The notes beneath the pieces are model-generated. The model saw nothing but the letters and a program-made list of their open reading frames with translations, had not been told where the DNA came from and searched no databases. Positions 1 to 10,626 of a stretch of DNA of 64,000 bases are shown piece after piece. Source of the DNA: Nematostella vectensis (taxonomy: Eukaryota; Cnidaria; Anthozoa; Actiniaria; Edwardsiidae); contig NC_064039.1 of the NCBI RefSeq assembly GCF_932526225.1, positions 11,054,139 to 11,118,138 of the forward strand. The letters run 5' to 3'. Position 1 is the stretch's first letter. Every line of letters begins with the position of its first letter. The translations under genes and the position numbers were made by a program.

Positions 1-216
1 AAACGTACTGCCCAACTCAAAAGGAGCACGGCACAGGCGCCTGGTACCGAGTGGGACGCGAAGATCGCATTTCCTACCGTCTACTCGAACGACCCTAAGC
101 TTGTAGTCGGAGCACGCACTAGGGAGAGAGACCGCTGGCTCTCCAGACCGCAGTATCAGCTGTTTAACCGCCATGACAGGGACTGGGAGATTCATGACTT
201 TGATAAGGTAGGATAA
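1..216 (+). CDS. Partial unrecognised gene, 3' part of coding sequence
   Basis: Frame 1 is open from the window edge to a TAA at 214-216, giving about 71 residues with a balanced composition rich in charged and aromatic residues (for example NRHDRDWEIHDFDK near the end). It looks coding, unlike the repeat-derived frames next to it. Two readings fit the end. The frame may stop at 216 as a last exon, or an intron may start at the AAG|GTAGGA donor at 207/208. I could not find a convincing following exon before the next gene, which is on the opposite strand, so I favour a terminal exon. I do not recognise the family, and the 5' part lies outside the window. Confidence 0.5.
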   Translation, partial: KRTAQLKRSTAQAPGTEWDAKIAFPTVYSNDPKLVVGARTRERDRWLSRPQYQLFNRHDRDWEIHDFDKVG

Positions 217-297
217 TGGCGAAATATAGATAGCTAAATTCGGAGTTCTTTGCTTATTTCGCCCGCCTCTCTCTTTTATCGAGAATGTCCTGTGGCA

Positions 298-717
298 CGA
301 AGGAAAATGGACCGTACCTTCCGTCCCTCAGACATTTATTTTCTTCAAACAAAGAGACTTTTCGATTTTTTTTATACTCAAAAAGGGGGGGTGGATATCC
401 ACCCACCCCCCTGAAGAAAAAGAAATAGTGTTAAAGGTTGGTCAGGGGCGGATACAGGGGGGGGGATTGGGTGGATATTCACCCCCCCTTTTTGAGTAAA
501 AAAATTGAAAAGTCTCTTTGTTTGAAGAAAATAAATGTTTGAGGGACGGAAGGTACGGTCCATTTTCCTTCGCTTGCTTGTCTTTGATGACGCGACAAAT
601 TCAGCGTGAAGTATCGTAAGATCTATGTAGTGACCTACCAAGAACCACTAGATCAGTTATAAGCCGTCTATCCGGCGATCACCCACCCCCCATTTAGAAA
701 TCCTGGATCCGCCCCTG
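298..717. repeat. Two head-to-head copies of a hAT-like MITE
   Basis: A complete element runs from 443 to 717. It begins CAGGGGCGGATACAGG and ends CCTGGATCCGCCCCTG, an inverted repeat of the CAGGGGCGGAT type seen in hAT transposons. GTTGGT lies immediately outside both ends (437-442 and 718-723), as expected of a target duplication, though hAT normally makes 8 bp. Positions 298-410 hold an inverted partial copy of the element's inner part (469-572 in the complete copy), so the region also reads as a roughly 105-bp palindrome. The arms share the motif around the CTTTTTGAGTA sequence. No transposase frame is present. A related fragment lies near 13.8 kb. Confidence 0.6.
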
Positions 718-1496
718 GTTGGTTCTCACTTGGTTCTCACTGGAACGCATTATTGAATTATTAATTGAATTTATGGAAATATTGAAATCCTTTTTTTGAA
801 TCCTTTTTTTCCATATATTTATGCCTGCGCATCCCTTAGCCTGATATTGGTCAAACTAAAGTAAATGAACCTAAATGAAAGAGCATAGTCGATTCACCAG
901 AAAGCTTTCATTGATTTGAAATGAAACACGCTGCAAAGGCAACGTAACTGGTGAACCTAAGCGGCCAGTCTCTACTGTTGAAACTAAACCAAACACGGTC
1001 GGGTGTATGCCACCATTTTTTAAAGCTTTTGGTTTACATTTAAGAAAGCACAGGAGCACCGCAGGTACTTGATGGATCAAAGCGGTACTGTACCTAGAGT
1101 GGCTTACTTCGTGATGCCGTGTAAATGCGACGTCCTACCAAGTATCAACAGGTATCGACTCGTTAGGAGGGTGGGTAAACGGACAAACCACGGCCAAACG
1201 CCTCACCGCATTGCTGCTTTTATCGTTAGTGAATGAGTGTCAGTCGTGCACTAGCCAAAAGCACTAAAATCTTTACTGTGAAGCTTTGGCGCTCAATGGT
1301 ACCCAGGGGCGGTCGAGGGAAAATTGGGCCTCTGAAATGTCACAAAGGGGTACCTTTCAATAACGTTAAAGAATGCACTACGTTGTTATTGTTTGCATTT
1401 TGAAAAAGAAAAAAAAAACTTGGAAATAACCATCCACAAATAAACCCTAATACTTTAAGTAAAACTATTTGACTAAAATTATCTCATACTTGCTTG

Positions 1497-1674
1497 AATA
1501 GGCCATTCCAGCATAACTTTGCGCGCGCATAACCATAGAAACCTACCTCAACTACCAGAATGCAGTGCGCGTCTTTTTAAGATTACATCAAACGAAGCGC
1601 GCGCTGCATGCCGGTAGTTGATGTAGGTTTCCATGGTGAGTGTGCGCGCATGCTTAGAGGTGGAGTGGCCTATT
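1497..1674. repeat. Palindromic MITE, about 178 bp
   Basis: The left arm starts AATAGGCCATTCCAGC and the right arm ends GGAGTGGCCTATT. The arms match over about 75 bp, including GAAACCTAC, TCAACTACC and GCGCGC blocks. There is no coding capacity; the reading frame across it is incidental. A second copy of the same family, split by another element, lies at 22379-22708. Confidence 0.6.
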
Positions 1675-2252
1675 AGCCGATGGAAACAATGGCTGTTTTG
1701 TGTGGCTAAGTTATGTGTGGGAGCGTATAGCGGCGTGCTAGACCTTCTTACGAAATATGCTTTTTGTTCAATCGATGAGGGTACTCAGGGCAAAAAGCAT
1801 GGTACGGTAGAACCACGACCGAATAAATTAGTAACGCAATCTCTCCATCTCTCTCAGGGAACTGAGCGAACAAGAGCGAGTGACAATATGTTGTCCCTTG
1901 TGCGGCAGAAAGGCCCCTCCGGGCACAAGGAACATCAGGGCCCATATTCAAGGCCACCATCTAATCCCACCTAAACACAACCCTCCTAAGTCAACGTGGC
2001 GAGATCGACGATTTCGCGATTTTTACTTCGAACAGCGCTAAGCCTCGGGGTTCACCCGCATGCGGGCGAGCAATTATAGGTGAATAGTTGGCAAAACAGT
2101 GAAAACATGCTACGGTTAATATAAAGTTTATAATTTACTATGGTGTCTGTTGGCTTAACCAGACCGAATACTCGTAGCAACATTGTTACACCCTCCATAC
2201 ATCGTCCTGACTTGACTCGATAAATAGAATAATCGTCCATAAGCGAAAGTGT

Positions 2253-2258
2253 TTTATT
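2253..2258 (-). terminator. Poly(A) signal overlapping the RECQL stop codon
   Basis: Read on the minus strand, AATAAA overlaps the TAA stop of the helicase gene (GAATAAAAC). It is the only AATAAA seen close to the end of this gene. If it is used, the 3' UTR would be only about 15-30 nt. Whether it is used cannot be told from sequence. Confidence 0.35.
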
Positions 2259-5200
2259 CTAACCAAATAACACCATTGGCATCATTATCGTCGGAATCCG
2301 AATCCATGACGATTCCCTTCTGGCTTTTACTCGTTTTTCTCTTCGCTTGGAACTCGCTGTGGTTGGAATAATCCGTGGAGTTATCGACCGCTTTCCTCTT
2401 GGTAGATTTAGTTTTTTTAGATGCTTCCTTTGTGCTTCCTGGTGATGATGCATCGCTGTTTGTTGATCTCGGGTTTGTCCTGTCTTTTTGTGCCGTTTTC
2501 CCCTAAAAAACACATTTGTTAATAAACACATCGTTTTAACACATTGTCTCATAATTTCATCTTCATGATCACGATTTGGATACCAAATCTTAGGGGCCAA
2601 ATACCGTGAGTATTTCATATCAGAATTTAAAAATAAGCAGTCTCTTTTTTAGCCCCCTACTGTCTCAAATAAACCCCATCTAAAAAAAGAGCTCACTCAC
2701 ACTATCCGCTTGCGTCAGTTTCCTACCAATGGTGTCAAGCCTGATGACTGGCCATATACTTTATGTAAGTCATCGATTCTGTGGCAGAGAGAGCAGTTCT
2801 AAATACCTTAGATAGGCGGCCCCCTCCACGCGCAAGCTCCAAACTCATGGCCTTCCCTCTTGACAGCATACCAGCATTAGCACCCTTAACAATGTAACTG
2901 ATGGTCGAGTAGGGTGTAAAGTGAAACTCCTCCCTCAAGACACCCTCTACCACTAGGTGCACCACCACCCTCTCACACTCACTGGGGGTCAAAGAGGGTG
3001 CTGACACGCCCCTGACACGCAGTGACACCGCGCCACGCCCACACCAGGCATCTACGAGTTTGTTCGCGGTGACCCGGTCACCTGCAGCTTTTGCTTGTTC
3101 AAGGATCTTTAGTAGATCTGAGGCGTACTGGGTGATGTCGTGTAGCTCATTAAGACCTGGAAACAATCAATTCATTCCCTTTTTTGCTCAGCTACAATTT
3201 GGACGATTTTCCTTTTACTCTCTGTGTACTGTTATACAGTCAATTGAAAGCTATATTTTAAGAGATTTCAAGAAATGTGTGACACGTAAGCTCATTTACT
3301 TCTAAACAGGCCAAAACCAATGTGATAACTACCCGCGTGCTTAAAGAATTCATAAATGAAAATAAACACAATATACTAAGTCTAACAAATAGAAAATATG
3401 CATCTAAGTATTGGGACAAAAACAAATGCAAAATTATGTATGTGTTTTTAATTCTGCTATAACTTGGTGCATTGATATGACAGAGCAGTACACCAAGTGA
3501 TTTCAAGCGCAAACATTCATTTGCGAAATGGATCAACAGTTTTGGCGGTGATTGTAGCTCCCCTCGTCCTTACCTCTCTCATCGTCTCTCCTTGAGCAGT
3601 TATCGCACATCTGCTTGCACTGGGCGGGGTCCCACCCTTCTCCAAAGTGCCGTCCAATCAGAGTGCGCCTACAAACACCCTGTTGCTGGCAGTACCTCAC
3701 TATTCCATACAGATTTTGTAGGCCTGAAACAAGATAGACAAGGAGAGTGATAATTCCATCAAAAATTGATGGAAGACCCAATAGTGATTACAAATGTGTG
3801 TCAGTTGAGGTAGTAGTTTTGTTAATGCAGGTAACAGCATGTGGATCCAGGATTTTGTGAGGAGGGAGGAGAAGGCACTGACCTGAGGGATAGGCGAACT
3901 AATATACTATAAAAATAACATATGGCGACTGTGCTAGATTTGAATACTGTTACCACATAAATGCTTTCAGCACAAAAGCCATCTTTTTGAAAAGAAAAGC
4001 AAAGATGAAATAGAACATCTTGGTAAATTTGTAAATATGCGATATAAAATGTGTTTGGTCAATATAAAGGCTGGCTTAGACAGTACATTTTAGTTGTATG
4101 CGACACCTCTAAAACTCAAGTCGAAGAGTGTAAATCAGCCCTCAACTCCGCTACGATGCTTGACTTCAAAGGTTGTATGTTTAATTCAGGGTTAAGACAT
4201 GTCATAGGCGGGTCGCATATGACCAAACCATGCAGTCTGAATCAGCCTTTAAACATTTTGCAATTCTTTCAAGGGTGTACTGGAGGATTTGAGCCTTTGA
4301 ATGTGATTAGCACACTTGTAGAATTAGCCTTGCTTTGCCCTTTGTTATCATATCCTGAACACACCCTTAAGAACTAGAATCCCCTTTACCTGTCTGTTCA
4401 GTAAATACCATGGTGGAATGCCTGAATATGTCAAATGGTCTGTAAAACACGATACAGGAAGCACGCTTCTCGTCCCGCCCCGCCCTGCCACTCTCCTGAT
4501 AGTAGTTCTCCATGGATTTACTGAAGCTGTGGTGAATAACAAACCGCACATTGGATTTGTCAATCCCCATACCAAAGGCCACAGTAGCAACAACAACCTG
4601 GAAAATAAGATAACAGGTTTAGTACTGTAAAATGTAGCCGCAGAGCCATAGCAAGCCACGAAAGATTGGGGGTACACAATACAGAAACATAAAGAAAATA
4701 TTGGGGGGCAAAGCCACGTCCCTTTCCTTATAATTTTAAAAATATTGGGGGGGGCACATTCCCCAAGTGCCCCACCCCCTGATACAGCTCTGAGGCACAG
4801 AATAAACGTCATACAAGTATCTATGACGGTGTTTATGGATACACAAGAAAGTCAATCATTTCACAGTCACTCATTCATACAAGTATCTATGACGGTGTTT
4901 ATGGAAACACAAGAAAGTCAATCATTTCACAGTCATTCATTCATACAAGTATCTATGACAGTGTTTATGGAAACACAAGAAAGTCAATCATTTAACAGTC
5001 ATTCATTCATATAAGTATCTATGACGGTATTTATGGATACAAAAGAAAGTCAATCCTTTCACAGTCACTCATTCATACAAGTATCTATGACGTTGTTTAT
5101 GGATACACAAGAAAGTCAATCATTTCACAGTCACTCATTCATACAAGTATCTATGACGGTGTTATGGATACACAAGAAAGTCAATCATTTCACAGTCACT

Positions 5201-7803
5201 TATTGATACAAGTATCTATGACAGTGTTTATGGATACACACGAAAGTCAATCATTTCACAGTCACTTATTGATACAAGTATCTATGACGGTGTTTATGGA
5301 TACACAAGAAATTCAATCATTTCACAGTCACTCGTTCAGTGGTGAAGGGTCCCTGAAAGTTTTTGACAGTTTTTTTTTGTACTTTACAAAAATTAAATTT
5401 TTGTGTTTTATAATGAATACCGACTTGTAGTTTATTAGTTGTCCATGCCATGTGCACTTGACTGCGACTTTCTGGTGGCATATCGGCATGGTAACAGGCA
5501 GCCTTGATTCCTCTGGATGACATCTCTATGGCAACTTGCTCTGCATCCTTTCTTGAGAAGCAGTATATGATGCCCGAATCTCCAGAGAACCTCTTAGTAA
5601 TTAACTGATGAATAGTGCTCATAAATGCACTGTTTGTGGTGGGCTTTGACTGAACCTGGAAAAAATACAAGAAAATTATTTACCCTTACATACTGGAGAT
5701 TGGTTTTCCTTTGAAACTGTACTTCTGTTCAGCATTTTTTTCTTGACAGAAACAGGAATATAGAGTATTTTGACTCAGTATTTTGACTCCTGTACAAGCC
5801 ACTACCCTGGGGGGTGCAGGGGGTGCTAACAACCCCCCCCCCCCCCCACATAGACCGATGGTCCTTTTTCGGTTCTCAATAGATGTGCTATTTTTAGACA
5901 AAACCATAAAGCATAAGCTAGATCACTCTGGTATGTATTCAAATCCGACAATAAACATCACAAGGAGATACTGCGAAGGCATAAAAAAATCCCTTTTTGT
6001 TTTTTCGGGGGTGCTCAGTTTTAATTAGAGAACTCACTCCCTTCCCAAGAATAATCCTGGGTCAGGGCCTGCTGTATTTTGCGAGTCCGATGCTTACATC
6101 TCTAATTTGCATTTTGATTACTACAGCCCCCCACCCCCTCCTCCCTCCATGATCCTGATTTCCTGTTTATTGTACATACACGGAGGCTGTAGGACTGATT
6201 TTGAATATTCCAAAAAAAACAGCTCTAATTTTTATTCTAAGCTATAAAGATTCACCTTTTAGTAGACTTATAACACAACACACTTTATGTTACCTACCTC
6301 ATAGAAAAGGTTTGGTCTGTTAAATGATGCTTTGAGGAGAAGACAGTCTGCATGAAGCCCTAGAATCTTCTTTACATCCTCTATGACTTTAGTCGTGGCT
6401 GTAGCGGTGAGTCCCAGGATAGGTACCCCAGGATATTGTCTTTTGAGTATACCAAGTATCTTATAATCAGGTCTAAAGTCATGACCCCACTGGCTTGTAC
6501 AGTGAACCTCGTCTATCACAATCCTGGAAAGCAGACCAGCTAAAAATGTAGACAAAACATTTTAGAGGGGAGCAGCAGCAAGGGTATTTTTTTTTTCTAG
6601 GCTGGGCTACCAGTTTTGAAATTTTAGTTTCATAGCTCAAATTTCTAGGCACACAGAATCTGTGTTTTGTTGGTATTGCACTATAGACCTTTAGAAACAC
6701 TAACAAAGTTCCTCATATCAGTTAGTTGACTTATACATGTATTGCAGGTATAACACTTTCATTCCATGAATTTAGCTATCTGCATCAAATAGGAATACAG
6801 TCTAAGGCAGCAAATACTTAGCAGATACTCAGCCTTATTCCTCTTTGCAGATTTAGATCTCCAACAAAAATGCCATGACAGCCATATTCCTTCACACCAT
6901 TTTGAAGACAAATGCACAGAGCCTAGCTTTCATTTCTGATATCAGCACTAGTCCTGGGCTCGCCAAGCAATAGCAAAAATGGGCTATTGTGTTTGATATT
7001 AATGCTTGCTTGTTACCTTATTGAATTTGTATTTTTAAAAGTCTACTCACAAACACAACCATTTGGTCGCTATTTAGTATTTTAGCTAACTTTGACCCCT
7101 TGGTTGCACTTAAAAGCCTGTTACTCCTTTATTTTGTAGTCTTTGGTCACATGGATAATATCTACAGTACATAAAGCTTACACTCATATGATTTCTCAAG
7201 CTTCGCCATGAATCTCTTGCTCTTTGCAATCTTCTCTGGTGTAACATACAGCATTTTGAGATCAGATTTCTTATCCACAATGGATGCATGTACAGAGTTC
7301 ACTTCTTCTCTTGTGCTACTCGCATTTAGCAGTGCTGCTTTTATTCCAAGCCTCTTCAAAGCCCATAGCTGATCCTCCATTAATGAAACCAGAGGAGAAA
7401 CAACCAGAGTTAATCCTTTAGAAACAACGGCGGGTAGTTGAAAACAAAGGCTCTTCCCACCTCCTGTGGGCATGATGAGGATACAATCAACACCAGACAT
7501 AGTTGCATTGATACATTCTAGCTGCAGGTGACGAAATGTGTCTATTTTGAACACGTTTTTCAAAGCCGCCTCGACCTCTTGAGACCACGAAAACGCCGTT
7601 GAAGACCAATCCGATCCTTGCGCGCAAGCAACATTTGAAGAGAAAGAAAGAAGAACTGAGTCATTTGAGTTGGATAAGGCAATCACTTCTAGTTCTTGTT
7701 TGCGAGAAAGAAGAAATTGTTGCCGTTCTAGCAAGCTTTCTATTTGCACCTCAATGTCTTGTAATTCTTCTGAAATTTCTTGTAGTTCTTTCACGGTATC
7801 CAT
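2254..7803 (-). CDS. RECQL: RecQ1-type ATP-dependent DNA helicase (RECQL)
   Basis: 3'-5' DNA helicase of the RecQ family, which in animals acts in the nucleus in replication restart and repair. Seven exons join in frame: 7184-7803, 6298-6523, 5425-5655, 4390-4597, 3574-3723, 2807-3156, 2254-2502 (677 aa; human RECQ1 is 649). Order: N-terminal coiled coil (residues 1-45), motif 0 near 91-102, Walker A MPTGGGKS at 111, DEVH at 211-214, SGRAGRD (motif VI) near 396, zinc-binding cysteines ending [11 protein letters not shown] winged helix in exon 6, and a variable tail with KRK-type basic clusters and an acidic DSDSDDND stretch. ATG at 7803 gives a natural coiled-coil start. Oddities: exon 3 uses a weak GTCGGT donor, and the exon 1-2 joint lacks about six residues found in human RECQ1, so a microexon may be missing. 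The family call is very secure; the exon ends are probable. Confidence 0.93.
4641..4792 (+). repeat. hAT-like MITE copy (CAGAGCC... ends), 152 bp
   Basis: Lies in the fourth-exon to third-exon intron of the helicase gene. It begins CAGAGCCATAGCA and ends TACAGCTCTG. Internal blocks such as CACAATACAGAAACAT and AAAATATTGGGGG match the copy at 22426-22585 in the same orientation, so both belong to one dispersed family. There is no coding capacity. Confidence 0.6.
4812..5337 (+). repeat. Minisatellite, 66-bp unit, about 8 copies
   Basis: The unit starts ACAAGTATCTATGACGGTG and repeats about eight times with few substitutions. It lies in intron 3 of the helicase gene and ends roughly 90 bp before exon 3. 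Because 66 is a multiple of three, it produces artificial open frames. I see no splice or promoter function. Confidence 0.9.
5783..6032 (+). repeat. Dispersed repeat family A, copy 1 (with C15 run)
   Basis: About 250 bp in helicase intron 2. Blocks CATAAAGCATAAGCTAGATC, GAGATACTGCGAAGG and AATTAGAGAACTCAC recur in reverse complement at 20975-21190. A 15-base C run lies near one end, at 5833-5847. It is probably a non-autonomous DNA transposon; no target duplication was identified. Confidence 0.6.
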
Positions 7804-7925
7804 ATGAAAATAACACTGCGGCGAAAAATTAGCCTCAAAATCCAGCGAAAACTAATCTACATATTGAACATTCATATCTTTTTGTCGTATAATTTTTTAT
7901 GAACGATCGTCTTTTCTCTCACTTT

Positions 7926-7938
7926 GTCCGCCATTTTA
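7926..7938 (-). promoter_or_regulatory. YY1-like motif upstream of RECQL start
   Basis: On the minus strand the sequence reads TAAAATGGCGGAC, matching the core AANATGGCGGC recognised by YY1 in animals. It lies about 125 bp upstream of the helicase ATG, where a 5' UTR or core promoter would be. A similar motif sits upstream of DHX15 in this window. A function is inferred only. Confidence 0.35.
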
Positions 7939-8989
7939 CCTTTAGCTGACCAGAAATGAGCCTGCGCTGTAGGTAGCTTTCGTTCGTTTCAGGTATCCCG
8001 AGAGAGAGACGGAATTTTCATAGGCGAAAAAATGCAAACCTAGAAAGTTACCAACAATATATAAAAAGTTAAACGTTCGATTAAATTAAGCGGCTTATTT
8101 GGAAATACCTGGGCTATCGTGGAAGCTTCTTTCTTTTCTATTTGTGGAAGCTTTTTTTTCTTTCCGCTTCCAATGTAATCACAAATGCGCTGATTTTACA
8201 AATGGCCAATGATAGCAGAATGTCCAGAGAGGGGGGGGGGGGGGGGGGGTGAATAACTTGTTCACTTTTTGTTATTCGAGAATTTGTTATACAATGGGAT
8301 TAAATCTCTATCGTTTTTTGTATTTTCAGGGGTAATTTTTGATTCTGGGGTATTTTTAAGTTAGCAAATTTTGGTGTGTAGGTTTTTTTTAGGAGTATAT
8401 TTCCAACTTTCCCGACAAGCATCTCTATCACTTTTACCCCGAAGACTACTGGCCCACTGAAACAGGTGAAAACCGTTTCTTATTTTGCGCAAAATTTTGC
8501 TTGAGTACACCGTGGGGTTCTTTGTGTACCATTTCCGGGGAGAATATTAAGAATGATATCATAGTTTTTACCAAGAGAGCTTACTTAATATTGTCGACGA
8601 TTCTACTTTTCAGAAATTAAAATTAAAACTATTTTCATCAGCGTTGACAAATACAACCTTTTTGTTGTTTCTTGTTTTTTTAAATAAAGGCCGGGATTCA
8701 TTAACACTGAAATTTAAAGAACATTTTCAGCCAAGCGGCCAAGCCAAGTTTCTCATTGTGATGAATTCTTACTAGCTAAACGATCATTTAGTAACATGTA
8801 CAGCACAGTCTATTCAATTTTGTTCTTAGTTCTGTTCACTCTTGGGAGATTGAGATTTAAACCAGTTGAATTAAACTACCATTAAACTGGTAAGTGCTGG
8901 TGTGAATGTGGTATAAGACCAAGTGTAGTATTTGTTCTTATCAGCTTGATAACGCTGCTAATTGAGTAGCATTTTTTGGAAGCCTCTAC

Positions 8990-9240
8990 TGCCTCTCACC
9001 ACTGGGTTCCGGGTTCAATCCCCGGTTCCGACTTGAGTTGAGTTAGTTGGTCTCGCCTTTGCTTCGATGGTTTTAATCCGGGTTCTCCGGTTCCCCCCTC
9101 CACAAAACCAACAATTTTGATCCAAGCTGTGATCCGTGGTCAGACATGAGTTGTATGGCGGTTGCCTGAGGCACCTTTCTATGCCCTCAATTCGGCCACG
9201 TCTGAATCTTAGCTTCCAAATGTATTTTATATATAAAAAT
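8990..9240 (+). repeat. Possible tRNA-derived SINE fragment
   Basis: GGGTTCAATCCCCGG near 9010 resembles a tRNA B box (GGTTCRANNCC). It is followed by low-complexity DNA with the look of a dispersed repeat (GAGTTAGTTGG, ATCCGGGTTCTCC). No convincing A box or cloverleaf could be placed, so it is not called a tRNA gene. It lies between the helicase and clock genes. Confidence 0.3.
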
Positions 9241-10626
9241 AAGAATGGCCCAGCTTCAAAAGAAAATTAGACGTTCTTTTAAAAAAAGAGTGTACAGGTG
9301 TATTTGACTGTGGTTGACAGTGGTTTTACTTAGCCTTGACTGAGATGAGTCATCACATGAAAATGTCATTTTCCGATAGCCATTGACAAATGCTTATCCT
9401 AGAATTCGCAGTAAGGATCACCGGCTAGGTTGTGCCGAGGTGCCCGCTGACTTTATAGAATAAAAAAATGCAAATACTCCACTGAGGGTTTCTATCGACA
9501 GTCGCATTCGGAAGACGATAAAAATACCTTGAAAATGAGCGATTGTTAATGTATTGAATAGTATTTTGATAAAAAACGAGACCTGAAATTGAAAATCAAA
9601 ATCTGCCCAGCTTAAAGAACTCGGTATAATGGACAATCGCTTAAATTATTAGGCCTTGCAGTTATGTTGAATCAAGGCTTAAAAGTTATTTGCTATTTAT
9701 TTAATCAAGTGATAAGATGTAACCAATTGGTAGTGGAACTATGCACAAATGTTTCAGCAAGGTTAGAAGATCTTCGAACAGCGTCTTCTTTGTTATTGTT
9801 TACATTTAAAAATACGTTTTCTTTTTGCGTTAGCCTGCCTCACAGCCGGAAATATCTGCATTATTACCTTCTGCGTATTCGTGGTAGTAACGAGCAAAAC
9901 CGTGTCCCCCCCCCCCCCCCCCCCCCGCGAACTATTGAGAAAATAATAACTAATTTTAAGGTTGCACCATAGAATAAATGTTCCGTTATTTTCATTTGAT
10001 ACCCATGAAGCACTGCGGGTTACGACACAGATCCTCCGGATGCAACCACATTTGACATAGGTGTATACCAACCTGTGATTGACTCGAATTCTGTCAGAGC
10101 ATCTGATTGGTCAATACACTAAAATGTTTGAATTTTCGATTGTACCACGTGAGTTACGTAAGTTACAGTACCATTTAAATTCGGTAATAATGCATATTAT
10201 TTTCCGGCTGCGACACAGACATTGTTGTGTGAAAATATTATATGTCCAGAAGGCCCCACGTATCCTGAAAACGATAAAATCAAATATGTTTCGCGAACGC
10301 TTTAATAGTCTTCACGAATGCTATATCTCGGGAAAAAAGCGTCATGTATGTACAGAAAAAGGATTCCAGTAAAGGCCTGGCTAAATTAGGATACATGATA
10401 TATGGTAGGAGATGTTTTCTAGTTCAGCCAGCCGGAGAAAACTTCATAGCGCACGCTAGATCCAGTAGCTGAGATACAAAAGTTTTTAGTCTCTAATAGT
10501 CAAGGAACATTCTCATGTCGCCGGCTACAAACGTTTTTGCAATTTCCCTTAATATAGCGCTAGCTAAAATAGAATCGTTAGAAAACATTTGCTACAGCGA
10601 TCCATATTTAGTCAGGCCTTAAAAGT

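Noticed and set aside
2259..2618. 119-codon minus-strand frame at the RECQL end
   Set aside because: It is a different frame of the last RECQL exon plus intron; the spliced frame (2254-2502) joins correctly with exon 6.
9006..9020. tRNA gene from a B-box-like GGGTTCAATCCCC
   Set aside because: No matching A box, acceptor stem or anticodon arm could be placed; kept only as a possible SINE fragment.
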